A stretch of 64,000 bases of DNA from Zopfochytrium polystomum (taxonomy: Eukaryota; Chytridiomycota; Chytridiomycetes; Chytridiales; Chytridiaceae): positions 248,001 through 312,000 of the forward strand of contig JAIVFJ010000009.1 of the NCBI GenBank assembly GCA_025765615.1, read 5' to 3'. The position numbers were made by a program, and so were the translations under genes. Numbering within the stretch: the stretch's first letter is position 1; each line of letters begins with the position of its first letter. Shown piece after piece: positions 25,746-36,600 of this stretch. The notes under the pieces are model-generated. The model did no database searches. It had not been told where the DNA came from and worked only from the letters and a program-made list of their open reading frames with translations.

Positions 25746-26681
25746 ATGGACCATTCCCACCACAACCACCCTGCAGGCCGACGCCGCCAGCGCAGCAGCA
25801 TCCGCCGCCGATCACGCCGACGCGGGCAACATGGATCACGGCGCGATGGGGCCATGGTGTGGAACTGGTCCACCAGTTGAGTTTGGGCATATGTTTTGGC
25901 AATCCTTCCCATGCGCCGATCGCCGTTGTTGATACGCCGACCGTTGACCCCCAAATCGTTCGCAGACGTCACGATCCTGTTCTCGTTCTGGAGAACAAGC
26001 GGTAAACAGCACGGGGACACCCCTTCATTTGCGCTCAATCTGGGACTAGTGATATAACCTACAAATGCTGGGCGTTGCGGTTTGAAGGATTCCCGTCGCT
26101 GATGCTTTCGTCGGTCGTCATCTTCCTCTGGGTTGTCGCGTACGTAGCATGGTTTGCGCATACGTTGCGCCCCAACCAAACGCCCCTACCGCCCCACCTA
26201 ACCGAAAACAAAGCCACGAATGGTTCCAAACGTACCGGACGGGCATTGATCGGCGCTGCCAGTCCATCTTGGACAAGACGGAGCACGACATTGAGGACGC
26301 GCCGAAGCCGGACTCGCACCATCCACGGACGACGGCGAGCGTGACCCTGTCGCGGGAAATCGACGCGCTCTTTGGGTGGCTGCAGCGCTTCGTCGGGTAA
26401 TAAACGTGCTTGCCTGAGGGGGGGTTGACACCGTGTCGCTAAGATTTTCCCTGTTTCCATTCAGGCCCCTCTTCTACATCCAGCTGGTGCGGTCGGTGCT
26501 GTACGCAGCGTCGACGTTCTCGTCCATGATGCTGATGATGGTGTTTATGACGCTGAACGGGTACCTGGTGATGGCTGTCGTCGCGGGGTCTGGCACTGCG
26601 TTTTTCCTGTTTCGGCGAGGCGCGCTGGCGCCGTCGTCGAACGGTGCGGGCGCGGTGCGGCCGGCTCTCGAGTGCCATTAG
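25746..26681 (+). CDS. Ctr-family high-affinity copper transporter
   Basis: Trimeric Cu(I) channel of the plasma or vacuolar membrane. Splicing in frame gives a His-rich start (MDHSHHNHP), then MVWNWST joined to NVTILFSFWRTSG (the motif before TM1), TM1 (FPSLMLSSVVIFLWVVA), HEWFQTYR, a cytosolic loop (DKTEHDIEDAPK), TM2 (YIQLVRSVLYAAST) and TM2-3 with FSSMMLMMVFMTLNGYLVM. The MxxxM copper-selectivity motif is present. The tail ends RPALECH. Introns: about 25876-25957 (GTTGAG to CGCAG), 25999-26084, 26138-26209 and 26400-26465. Between codons 10 and 40 a second frame is also open and reads GNMDHGAMGPW, itself Ctr-like, so the N-terminal reading is provisional. Confidence 0.85.
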
Positions 26682-26959
26682 GGGGGCGAGTGCGTTAGTG
26701 TGTTGCGAGAGCGTGTCTGTTCGTAGGCAATGAGTTGAACCTGTTGAATGAAACCAAGGGTGCGAGCGGCGGTGTGGCATGAATGACCAGGTCGCCCCAT
26801 TAAAAGCACGATGAGATCACTCAACCACGGCAAGAAATGGACGGGGAGGAGCCTTCATCAAGAGGAGGACAAAAAGCTTTGCAAACAGCTCAAAGGTTTT
26901 ACCAGAAGGCGGATGGTGCCGGCAAAAAGGAGGAAAGCTCTCGCACAAGTGGATCGAAC

Positions 26960-28258
26960 ATGACAGACAAGCGCACGAGCGTCAGCATTGGGGGCGCGGG
27001 GGTGCCAGCGGCCCCCGTCCTGTTTCTCCTCACGTCGTCCGACCCCGGAGTCAACGCAAAGTCCTTCATTCAATGCTTCTCAGTGTCAGTACCTCCCCGG
27101 TCCGGGACCACTCCCTTGTCCGATCGATCGCCCGCCCCTTCCGCCCTTGACATCGACGAAAGAAACCTAAAACCGGGCTCTGCTCCTCCAGGTGTTCGAC
27201 CGCGTTCCGCGTCCAGATCGCGACCCCGACCGGCGCGCCCGTCGCATGGAACGCAGACCTCGACGACGCCTGCCGCCGCTGGTTCACCGATCGCGGCATC
27301 TCCTACACCACAACCTCCCCATCGACAGCGACGGCCGCCTCCTCGTCCTCCCTCTCCTCCTCCTCCTCCTCCTCTTCATCAACCGCCGCCGCTGCCTCTC
27401 CCTCCGCCGCCGTCAAAGCCGTGCGGCGTCAGTCGTCGGCGCTGTCGCTGGCAGCGACGGCGGCGTCGCTGACGCCCGCGCAGATGGCGGGCCTCGCGAC
27501 TGTGGCGGCGCCGCTGGATCTGCGCGACATTGTTGCGGCGGCGGCGGCGGAGTCGGGGGCGGGGACGGCGGCGGGCGAGTCGGTGCCGCCGCTCGAGACG
27601 TATGCCGGACTCGTGGTGCCGGCGGGAGACGGGTTTGCGGCGGATACTCGGGACGAGAGCGTGCGGCTACTGCTGACGTCGTTTGCAACGCGGCGGAGTG
27701 AGTTGTTTTTGGATAGCCGCTCCCTCGCCGATTAACACTCCTGGCGGCTGCCAATTTTGATGCCGACTCTTACTGCAGAACCCATCTGCATGATCGGCGG
27801 CGGTGTTGCGGCCGTCTTGTCCACCAGACCCCGCGACGCTGGCGTCGCATGGGTGTTCCACCGTTGCTCTCTGACCGGAGTAAGTTTCAGCTCAAAACGA
27901 AAGAAAGTCATTCAGTCCCACTGATCGTTGCAAACTGCAGCCCAGCACGTGGGAGATGCTGAAGCTGCCCGACGCGTTGAGCCGTCAGTCTGTTGAGGAT
28001 TTCATTCGGCTCTGGGGCGGCCAGTACACGAGCGGTCGCGAGGACTCTGCGTGCCATGTTGTTATCGGTGAGTCGTGGGAGATTCGCATTTGGGGAACAA
28101 AGGCTTGTTCGACCTAAGAGCTACTGCGCGGGTAACTGAACACTTGCTGCCCCGTGACGCTCGCACGGCAACCATCAGACGACCATATTGTGACAGGACA
28201 GAACCGGCACAGCACGTTGATCGCGATCCAAAACTTTATTCTGACTTTGAAGCGCTAA
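26960..28258 (+). CDS. GATD1 (PDDC1)-like class I glutamine-amidotransferase-fold protein
   Basis: Homologue of animal GATD1, a small DJ-1/PfpI-fold protein of uncertain function. Matching blocks: VNAKSFIQCFS, STAFRVQIATPTG (reached across an intron ending CTCCAG), TYAGLVVPAGDG, EPICMIGGGVAAVLS, AWVFHRCSLTGPSTWEML, VEDFIRLWGGQYTSG, HIVTGQNRHSTLIAIQNF and the end LTLKR before TAA. At the nucleophile elbow the sequence is IGGGVAAV, with no Cys or Ser, so ordinary amidotransferase or peptidase chemistry is unlikely. A Ser/Ala-rich low-complexity insert sits after GISYTT. Introns lie near 27084-27191, 27672-27778, 27879-27940 and 28069-28179. An upstream in-frame ATG at 26837 would add 41 charged residues. 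The 26960 start was chosen because similarity begins soon after it. Confidence 0.8.
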
Positions 28259-28800
28259 GAGGGGCAGAGGAGATTGGGGAAGTAGTATCCTGTTCGCGGC
28301 GGCGAATAAACAAGTATTCCCAGCTTTGCTGTCGCCCGGCTACGCCTGCGCGGCGGGGGGCAGTGTGCAGGGGCGGGTGGGCGAGTGCTGATCGCGGATG
28401 GGTGAGTGGACCGTGCACGCGCCAGTGCCGGGCACACGCCAACCAATCCGTCCTTGTCGCCAGCCGCCTTCTTCTCTCCGAAAATTTGCGATTTTGCTAT
28501 TGTTGTCCCTTCTAAGCTGCTCCAGACAGAGCGACCAAACCCGATCGTGGCCCGCTAACATCCGTAAGGCCCACAAGCCGGGCAGATACCTTTGTTGGAG
28601 CTGCCTGCGCTATTGCCCATCGTCCTTCACCCCCTCCAACCACCACCACAACCGCCTGCGCGGTACTCGGCAGGAGCACGTGGCCGGCCCCCTTCCTCAC
28701 CCTGCCGCCCACTTTGGATACTTCCAAACTCACTTGCACAACCCACTCACACTGGGCCAACCCCATCAATCCTCCGCCTCTCGCCCACAGCAAAACCCCA
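28259..28800. other. Intergenic stretch, GATD1-like to PAQR
   Basis: About 540 bp with no supported gene; several ORFs on both strands are by-products of GC-rich sequence. It must contain the GATD1-like 3' end and the PAQR promoter. No clear TATA box was seen. Confidence 0.4.
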
Positions 28801-30084
28801 TGACGGTCGCCGCCACGGTTCCCCCGTCGGTCGCAAGCGTGACCGCCGCTACGGTGACTGCTATCTCGCCGCGTATCGCGCCCGTGACTCCGCTCCTTAG
28901 GAAGGCGTCACGGAACAGGCGGCAGCCCGGCAAAGCGCAGCAGCTGGTTGTCAGCGGGCAGAATGGCGGCGATGCGCAGCTCAAGGTCGAGGACCCGGAC
29001 ACTGAGGCGGCGGCGGCTCGCGAGCTCTTGGCGGTGGCGGGTCCGTGGCGGGATGGTCCGGCGGCTGCCCGATCCCGGCTCTTTAAATGGTATGCTCCAC
29101 GTTTGAGACCATTCGTTCACTGTCTGATCCGATAAAATGTAACACAACAAAAACCTCCAAACAATATCAAGGTACCAGCGAGGGCGTTTGCCGTTCTACC
29201 ACTTTCGCGACGTTCCGCGGTACTTGCAAGATAACCCGCAGATCCTGACGGGATACCGGGCAGGGTATACATACAGAGAGAACTGGATATCGCTGTGTCA
29301 CCTGCACAACGAGTCGGTGAATGTGTGGACGCACGTCGCGGGGTTCCTCATCTTTTCGCTGACGGCGGCCGCTGTGGCGCTGGACGCTCTGCGGTCGGCA
29401 TCGTGGTCGGGACTTGACCTGCGAGACGGTTCGGCGCCAGCGCCGTGGGTCCAAGTGGGCGACGCTCGGGACAAGCTTGTCCTCTCGCTGTTCCTCCTGT
29501 CGTGTTCGTTCACGTACATCACGTCAGCCATGTACCACCTGCACATGAGCCACTCGCAGCACGCATGCACGACCTTCGGGTGCTGGGACTACTCTGGGAT
29601 CTCGGCGGGGGTCCTGGGCACGTCGTCGGCGGTGCTTCAGTTCCTCTTCACCTGCGACCCAACGACGCGCGCGCGGTGGCAGCTGGCGGTGCTGGTCGCG
29701 AACACGCTCGGCGTCGTCGGGCCTGTGTTTCCGTTCTGGGCGACCGCCGCGTTCCGGCCGAAGCGCGCGGCACTGTACCTGGCGTCGGCCGCGGTCAGCA
29801 TGTGCCCAATCGCGCACTACATTACGCGGTACGGCTTCGCCGCGCTGCCGGACCCGCGGGCGTACTTTGCGGCGCCCGGGTTCGCCGCGGGGCTCGGCGT
29901 GTACTTTGTCGGCGTCACGCTGTACGTGAGGCGGTTGCCGGAGAAGCTGGCGCCGGGGTTGTTTGATTTTTTCGGGCAGAGCCACCAGATTTGGCACCTG
30001 TTGTGCGTCGTCGCGGGCACCGTGCATGCGCAGGTTGTCCTGAGCCTGATGGCGTGGAAAGCGGATGGTGGCCCTGGCTGCTGA
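28801..30084 (+). CDS. PAQR (AdipoR/Izh/hemolysin III-like) seven-TM receptor
   Basis: Family of zinc-binding membrane proteins; fungal Izh members act in zinc and lipid homeostasis and animal AdipoRs have ceramidase activity. Exon 1 encodes about 95 cytosolic residues ending RSRLFK. A single intron (GTATGC...ATCAAG, 29089-29172) completes the codons for WYQRGRLPFYHFRDVPRYL. The core contains HLHNESVNVWTHVAGF (TM1), ITSAMYHLHMSHS (first zinc-ligand region) and GQSHQIWHLLCVVAGTVHA (HxxxH near the C terminus). Hydrophobic stretches fit seven TM segments. All three expected metal-site histidine regions are intact. The protein is somewhat longer at the N terminus than yeast Izh2. Strongly GC-rich at third positions. 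Confidence 0.92.
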
Positions 30085-30619
30085 GGGAAAGGGATGGCGG
30101 GGTTGCCTTTCTAATTCTTTTCTTTTCTTCCGTCTTTCGGACCTAACGCACTTTTGTATTTATTGGCTGGTTTGGGGGGGAAAGAGGTGGTCGTCGCGGA
30201 TAGTGATATTGGGGAACTGTAGCAGCAATGGTCAAGAAGCGCCGCAGGTGCTGCTGGAGGCGGTGACGAGAGAAATGGTTGCCTAGTTCTGTTTCGCGTT
30301 CCAAGCTTGAGCGTTGATCTCTTGAAGAAAATTTGGTTGCGTAATGTTTTCCCAATTGGTCATATCTTGATTCGTGATTCCTTGTAAATTTAACAGCCGT
30401 TGGATTCGTTAGAGACGAGCACTGCATTCACGGCTTGGCTCAGTAAGGTTGACTGCAGCGAATGTTCGATTGAGCTCGAGGACTTCATAGGGCCGTGACG
30501 TCAAAGTTCGCCGTCAGGATGGACTGTAAATGGCCGTTAAAAGTTAAGAGGCAGGACGAAATTTATAAACCAAAAAAAGCGGCCACCCGAAAAACCCGTT
30601 CTGGGCCGCTAGGCCACCC
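30085..30619. other. Intergenic stretch, PAQR to the NACHT/WD40 gene
   Basis: About 535 bp without a supported gene, presumably the PAQR 3' UTR and the promoter of the next gene. The 120 bp before the next ATG are A-rich. Confidence 0.4.
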
Positions 30620-33600
30620 ATGGGAAACTCACCGTCGTCGGCGCAGGGCGCCGTTTTTCGCGGCTTCGACACTGCCCCGCCTCGTGATCAGCGGCCACTC
30701 TTCGCGCAGCTGCTTGCTGCAGCCGACGAGGCCCGATCCACTCGTCGCGCGGCCTACCTCCATCTGCAGTCGCTCTCCAACCATGTGTACAACAATCGGA
30801 TTTTGCGGTCGCAGAAGTCGTCCGCATCCATTCAGCCAGAATCCCCTCGATCGACCGCGAACGCGCCGGGTGATGAAACCTCTGAAGGGTACAATCCCTC
30901 CGCGTCTGACGAGGGTGACGATGCTGGGCCGCAACCTAGCCCCGTCGACGTGGAATTTGACCTTTTGGAGGAACCGGAGCCTGTTAGCGCTCAGGCAGCG
31001 CTTGGATTTGTACGCCGTCCTCCCGTCCCGCCTGAGCTGCGGGAGGTCGCCATGAAGCTCCTGAGGGGCGATCTCTCAGATGACGTGTTTAAATTGGTTG
31101 ACAGGACGGTGATCCGCCTCTTTATCAGCAGCACTGCATCCGGTATGCATGAGAGTGTTTGGTTGCGAGGAGACTCGGACCTCTCTGACGCGCAGGCAAA
31201 CAGATACTGAATGGGAAAGAAACACACTCGTTAAGGATGTCTGGCCGTACCTTGCGAAACTGTGCCAGATTCTGGATCTTGACTTTGAGCCGATCGACTT
31301 GTGAGTGAGTCGCGTCATGGCGGGAAGATAACGACCTCTCTAGAAAATGGAACGCGTTTGATGCGAGCGTTCACGAAAACAAGGAGTGGGATGTAAGTTG
31401 TGGTCGAATTGAATGCGTTTCTTCTTCTCACCTTCTTTGCTTGATCAGCGATCTGGATACTGGGTGACTGAAGCAATGGAGAGCTCAGTCGGACCTTCGT
31501 TCTTTTCAATTTTAGGTAAATACCAGTTTTATTCTTTAAGTTCGAACTGATTATAGAGACCTTACAACACAGGCGACATGTACGGCCAGCCAGGAATCCC
31601 TACCAGCATCGCAGCGGAAGATTTTGAAACAATGACTGCTCATCTTCGCTCAAATAATCGGTCTCGCGACGTGTCTGAATTGCTTGATGTGTGGTATGCC
31701 CTCGACAACAACGCCACGCCGCCAGTGTACGTGTTACGACCAGTTCACTCGATCATGCCTGCATTTGCACGATCCACGCCAGGCTCAGACCCAGCATCAC
31801 ACGCAGAAGCGTTGACGGCATGGATTGAGCTGAGGGAACGGTTAGCAGCGCTGTTACGAGCTGGCGCGGTTGCCCTTGGCCAAAATGGGATGGCTTTGCG
31901 GTATGGATGCTCGTTGACTGAGCGTGAGGTGCTCATGGCTCAATCGATGAAAGCGTCAACAGGACCTGAAAACTTTTACGGATTCCAGTTGCGTGGTTCC
32001 CCTATTTCGTTTCGCACGCACCAAGTATTGTCAAAGCACTCATATTTTGAACCTAAATTGCAAATGCAGGCGCACCCTCCTCGATATAAAACGAAAAGCT
32101 GGCGAGAATCCTTCTCTATCCAACACATACATTGATATGATCGGAAATCAAATAGATAAGGAAGCTGCTCAGGAACTCGCAAAGCTTCGTTCACGCGTCC
32201 GGGCCAATCGCTTCTACGCCGTACCGTGGAGGAACGAGGTCGGAGGCCTTGCTCCGGACAACGACAAAGTTCATGGTCAGTATCTGCGGTCATTTTGCGA
32301 CGATGCTGCTCGCATCCTTGCAGAGAGCATCTTGCGGCACTACTCAAACCGGCCGTTCACGCGAGAATGGGACCCTTTGGCTGGCGAGGTCGTCAGGCAT
32401 GCTGTGGGTATCAGGCAGTTGACTTCTGTTTTCCGTGGGAGAGAAACGATCTTGAAGGAAGTGCGCGAGTTCTTGGACAACCCGAACCAGCAAGTCATGG
32501 TTGTATACGGTGAGATAGGAAACCCTTTTCATGCGAGACACTGACCTGGGTTTTGCATAACTCCTTGTGAAGGACCCTCGGGAGTGGGTAAATCGTCGAT
32601 TTTGGGAAAAGCTGCGGAGTACGTTGCAGCTGCACAACCTCAAGCAACCCTCGTGTACCGATTTATTGGAACCACCCCAGACTCAAGTGATTCACGCTCC
32701 ATCCTACGCTCCATTTGCTCGCAACTGGCCAGAGCCCGGGGCCTTGCTGAATTGAAGCTCAAAGTTTCTTCTGTCATTGAGGCTGCGGAGTCTTCTGTTG
32801 CAGCAGAGCTTGCAGCTGCCACTGGTGAACCGAGTGTTGAAGCATTGTTGGGCGATCTCGACTCTTGGCCACCGACATCGTATGAGGGACTACAGGCGGC
32901 CTTCCCAGTGGCCTTGGGAATGGCCGACTACATGAAACCAATCGTCTTGGTAAGGAAACCCGTGGACTTTTTTCACATGATCACCTAACCGCTTCAACCT
33001 AGATTCTTGATGCTCTTGACGAGATCTCGGAAGACGATGACGCTCGAGACCTGACCTGGTTGCCGGACTCGCTACCTGCCTTTGTCAAACTGATTGTATC
33101 CACAGCCCCGCCAAAGTCCCAAAAGCTACCAACACTCACAATTCTTCGCGCAATCTATCCAGATATAACCGACGAGAGTGTGGACCCTGCACTCCCCAAC
33201 AGTCGAGCCGTCTACTTCGAAGTGCCTGCACTTACCGATGACGATGTCTCACAAATACTCAATCATCTGCAGCTACTTGATAAGCGAACTCTCACCGAGT
33301 CGCAACGTGCGCAGCTTGTGGCGAAGGCTACCTCTTCACGCATGCCGCTCTACATACATACAGCGTGGCGATTGGTGGCAAGTAAATGGTCCTCGACAGA
33401 TACATCTATCTCCTCGGGACGTAGGCTTGACAGCGAAACAGTGCCTGGAATACTGGAGGACATTCTTGACAACGTAGAACACAGACTTGGAAGCGCTTTT
33501 GTCTCCAAAGCATTGGGATATCTGACCGCTGCACGACAAGGCCTCAGCCATGCTGAGCTGAGCGATGTTTTGAGCTGTGACGAAGATGTGCTCACAGAGG

Positions 33601-36600
33601 TATTCCAAGGATTTGAGCCACCTATTAGGCGGATACCTCCTATTTTGGTTGTGCGACTTTTTGAAGAGCTGAAAGGTTGCCTTGTTGAAAGGCAGTTTTA
33701 CGGTGTGAACGCGTGTTTTTGGTAAGTGTGGATTTTGGAACGCCTTCTGTGATCGGAAATTAATATGACGTTCCCTCACTTTTAGGTCCCACCGCCAATT
33801 CAAACGTGTTGCTGAGGATCGATACCTATTCCGCGATCGTGCAATTGCTATCCATTCAGCCCTTGCCGACTACTGGGAGGGAAAATGGGCAAAAACACCA
33901 AAGCTTTACTACAATTCTGTCAGTAAGGCTCAGAAGACCGCATTGCGATACATTATGGACCAATCGCTGCTCATTTCTGGCAAACCAAATACCCGTCGCC
34001 TTGCATCACTAGTTTGGCACCAGCTTGAATCTGGGGTAACTGGTTTTCAAGAGGCTGCCCGCACTCTCCAGGACATTGGGCACCTTGCCGCATGCGCCGA
34101 TGCCAGGCTACTTTCCGATCTTCTCGCAAGCTACCGATCTGCATTATCTCGCGAGTCTGCAGAAGCACTACTTTTGCCGCAACTGGTCGACTACTACCGC
34201 TTTCTACTCGGATCTGCAGATATCCTTTCGACAAATCCAAACCGCCTTGTCTCACTTGCAGCAAACCTGTACCAGGGCTCTGCTGTTGCCTCCGATGCGC
34301 GCCGCTGGATTTCTATGAATGCTGGATCGAGCTTTAAATGGCTGGAATGGCAGAATCGGCCAATGGCTCGTGGTGAGCCGATTGCGACACTACGGGGATC
34401 AGATGGACCTGGTGGATCACCACTTGATAGCCTTGTGGTGACTGGCCGCGACACCCATGGGGAGCGAGTGGCGATTGTTGGGGTCCGTATGTTTGATGGA
34501 CGAGCTGGAGCCGTTTTGTTTGACACTGCGGAGATCCGGGCGTCTGGGACAGGTGGGGGCACTGCCCGCCTGCTGGCACGAATAGTTGTATCCTTTGCGC
34601 CAAGCCGAAACAGTGTAGTAGATGATGAAGATAGCCAAGATCAAGGAAACCAAGAGGAGCAGGATGAGGAGGTTCCTTTGACCTGCGCGTTCTCTCGACG
34701 GGGCGACCAAGTCGCGATAGCAGGGCGCTCTTTGCTAGTGGTCGGTGGCTTTGACTTTGGCCGACGCGGAGTTGGGCACGACCCAGATCTACCTCCTGGT
34801 GATGTGATCACAGCAATCGCGTGGACAAAAGGCGATGGTTGCATTGTTACGGCATCTGACGGAGAGGAACCTGGTCGGCTCGTGCTGTGGGACGCTGATT
34901 CCTTTGCCTTGCTTCGTGTCATCCGAACCCAGTACCCAAGACAACCTGTTGCAGCCTCCTACGCGACCCTTGGATTTTGGGACGAATATCGCTCCCTCTT
35001 CATTCTGCTGGACGTTGACGAACTGGCAGAGGACGCTGAATCAGGCCTATCTCTTCAGTACATACCATGCAAAGCTCACACAGATCCACCCCCTGATGGC
35101 AAATCGCGTTTTGCGATTGCGCACCGAGCGCCGCACGTTCTCATTGCATCTGATGATGGGAAAGGTTATGTTCTAATCGACTTCAAAGCTAAGCGTCCGA
35201 TCGCTCGCATGACTATGGACGTGGACAACGTGCACCAGGTGGCTCTTTCCCATGATGGGCGTAAAGTAGCTGTCGTTCCGAGCGAGAACAAGGTCATTTT
35301 TGTACTGGGCTTGCAAATGCGGGATTCTTCCAGCACGAACGCAAACGGGCCAAAATCTGCGGAGCACCAGCTGGGAGGTTTCCGACACTTGGGAACAGTT
35401 TTGGGAGTGGATCCTAGCACAGTGGAGGCTGCTGGAACGGCTCCATCATGTGTATTCTCGAGGTCTGGCAACACTATTTTGACAGACGGCGATTTCGGTT
35501 CCATCAAAGTCTGGGATGTCAACGAGCTGGGGGACCATTCCACACTTCGATTCAAAACACTGCTTCCAACTCTTCCTCAAGGACTGGTGCCTGTAGCGAG
35601 CCCATCAGGCTCCAATACAGTGGGATGGGCCGTCACGGAGGGATCAGTGACAGTGTCATTAGCTGACGCAAGAGGCCGGTCACGCGTTCGATCGCACAGG
35701 ATTGCTGTCAGCATGTCAAAACGAAATCAGACTGCATTCCGCCGGGATATGGTGTTGGGAATTGCAACGCACCCAGCACGGCCACTTATGGGCGTTGTGA
35801 CAGATCTTGGAAACCTCTGTCTGCTCTCAGTTGACAAGCTCCCTGACGAACCGGCGACGTGGGTTGGAGCGCTTTTGTCATCAGCGTTCGGCCGCGGGAT
35901 CCGTGATGATGAAAAGGTTCTGACATTCAATGTTCGTCAAGCTGGTTCCCAAGCAGGACCAACATGTATTACATTCACACCTAGCAGCAGTTGGGCCACC
36001 CTCGACGCTGCGTCGATGCCCGGATCAGTCACAGCGAATGGCGCACCAACCACTGGTCAGCCAGGCGGTGGTCCAACCAAGGCTGACATTTTGACTTTTG
36101 CAACTGGTCACGAAGACGGTTCTATCAGCGTATGGGAATGGTTTCCTGGTCTGGACCCGCTGGACCTTTCACCCAGGCTCACTCTTCGACTAAATGCTGG
36201 GCGTGTCACCTCACTTGTGCCGTGCAATACCGGCGAGAGGACGATGGCCTTCACAATTGACGATTCTGCCGTAGTTGTTTGGGATGGCTCGAGCGACGAT
36301 CCAGAGACTGCAATGGTGCTGATTCCACCAAAGGACTACGTTAAAGAGGAGGATCATAATCGACGTTCAGTTTCCTCTGTTCGCTCGTCAGTTTCAAGTT
36401 TCCGCCAGCGGCCTCGATCTGTCGAAACGATTGCCAGCGCTGTTCCAGGCGCCCCTCCTCCAAGAGTTTGGAATCAAGATAGGCCATGCCCTGTTGCATT
36501 TGCACGTACTCGAAGCCACTTGCTTGCAACCGGCGGTACCAAAGATGGAACCATCACCATCTGGAACACTGAGGCAAAGGTCAAGAGGAATCTTCTTACG

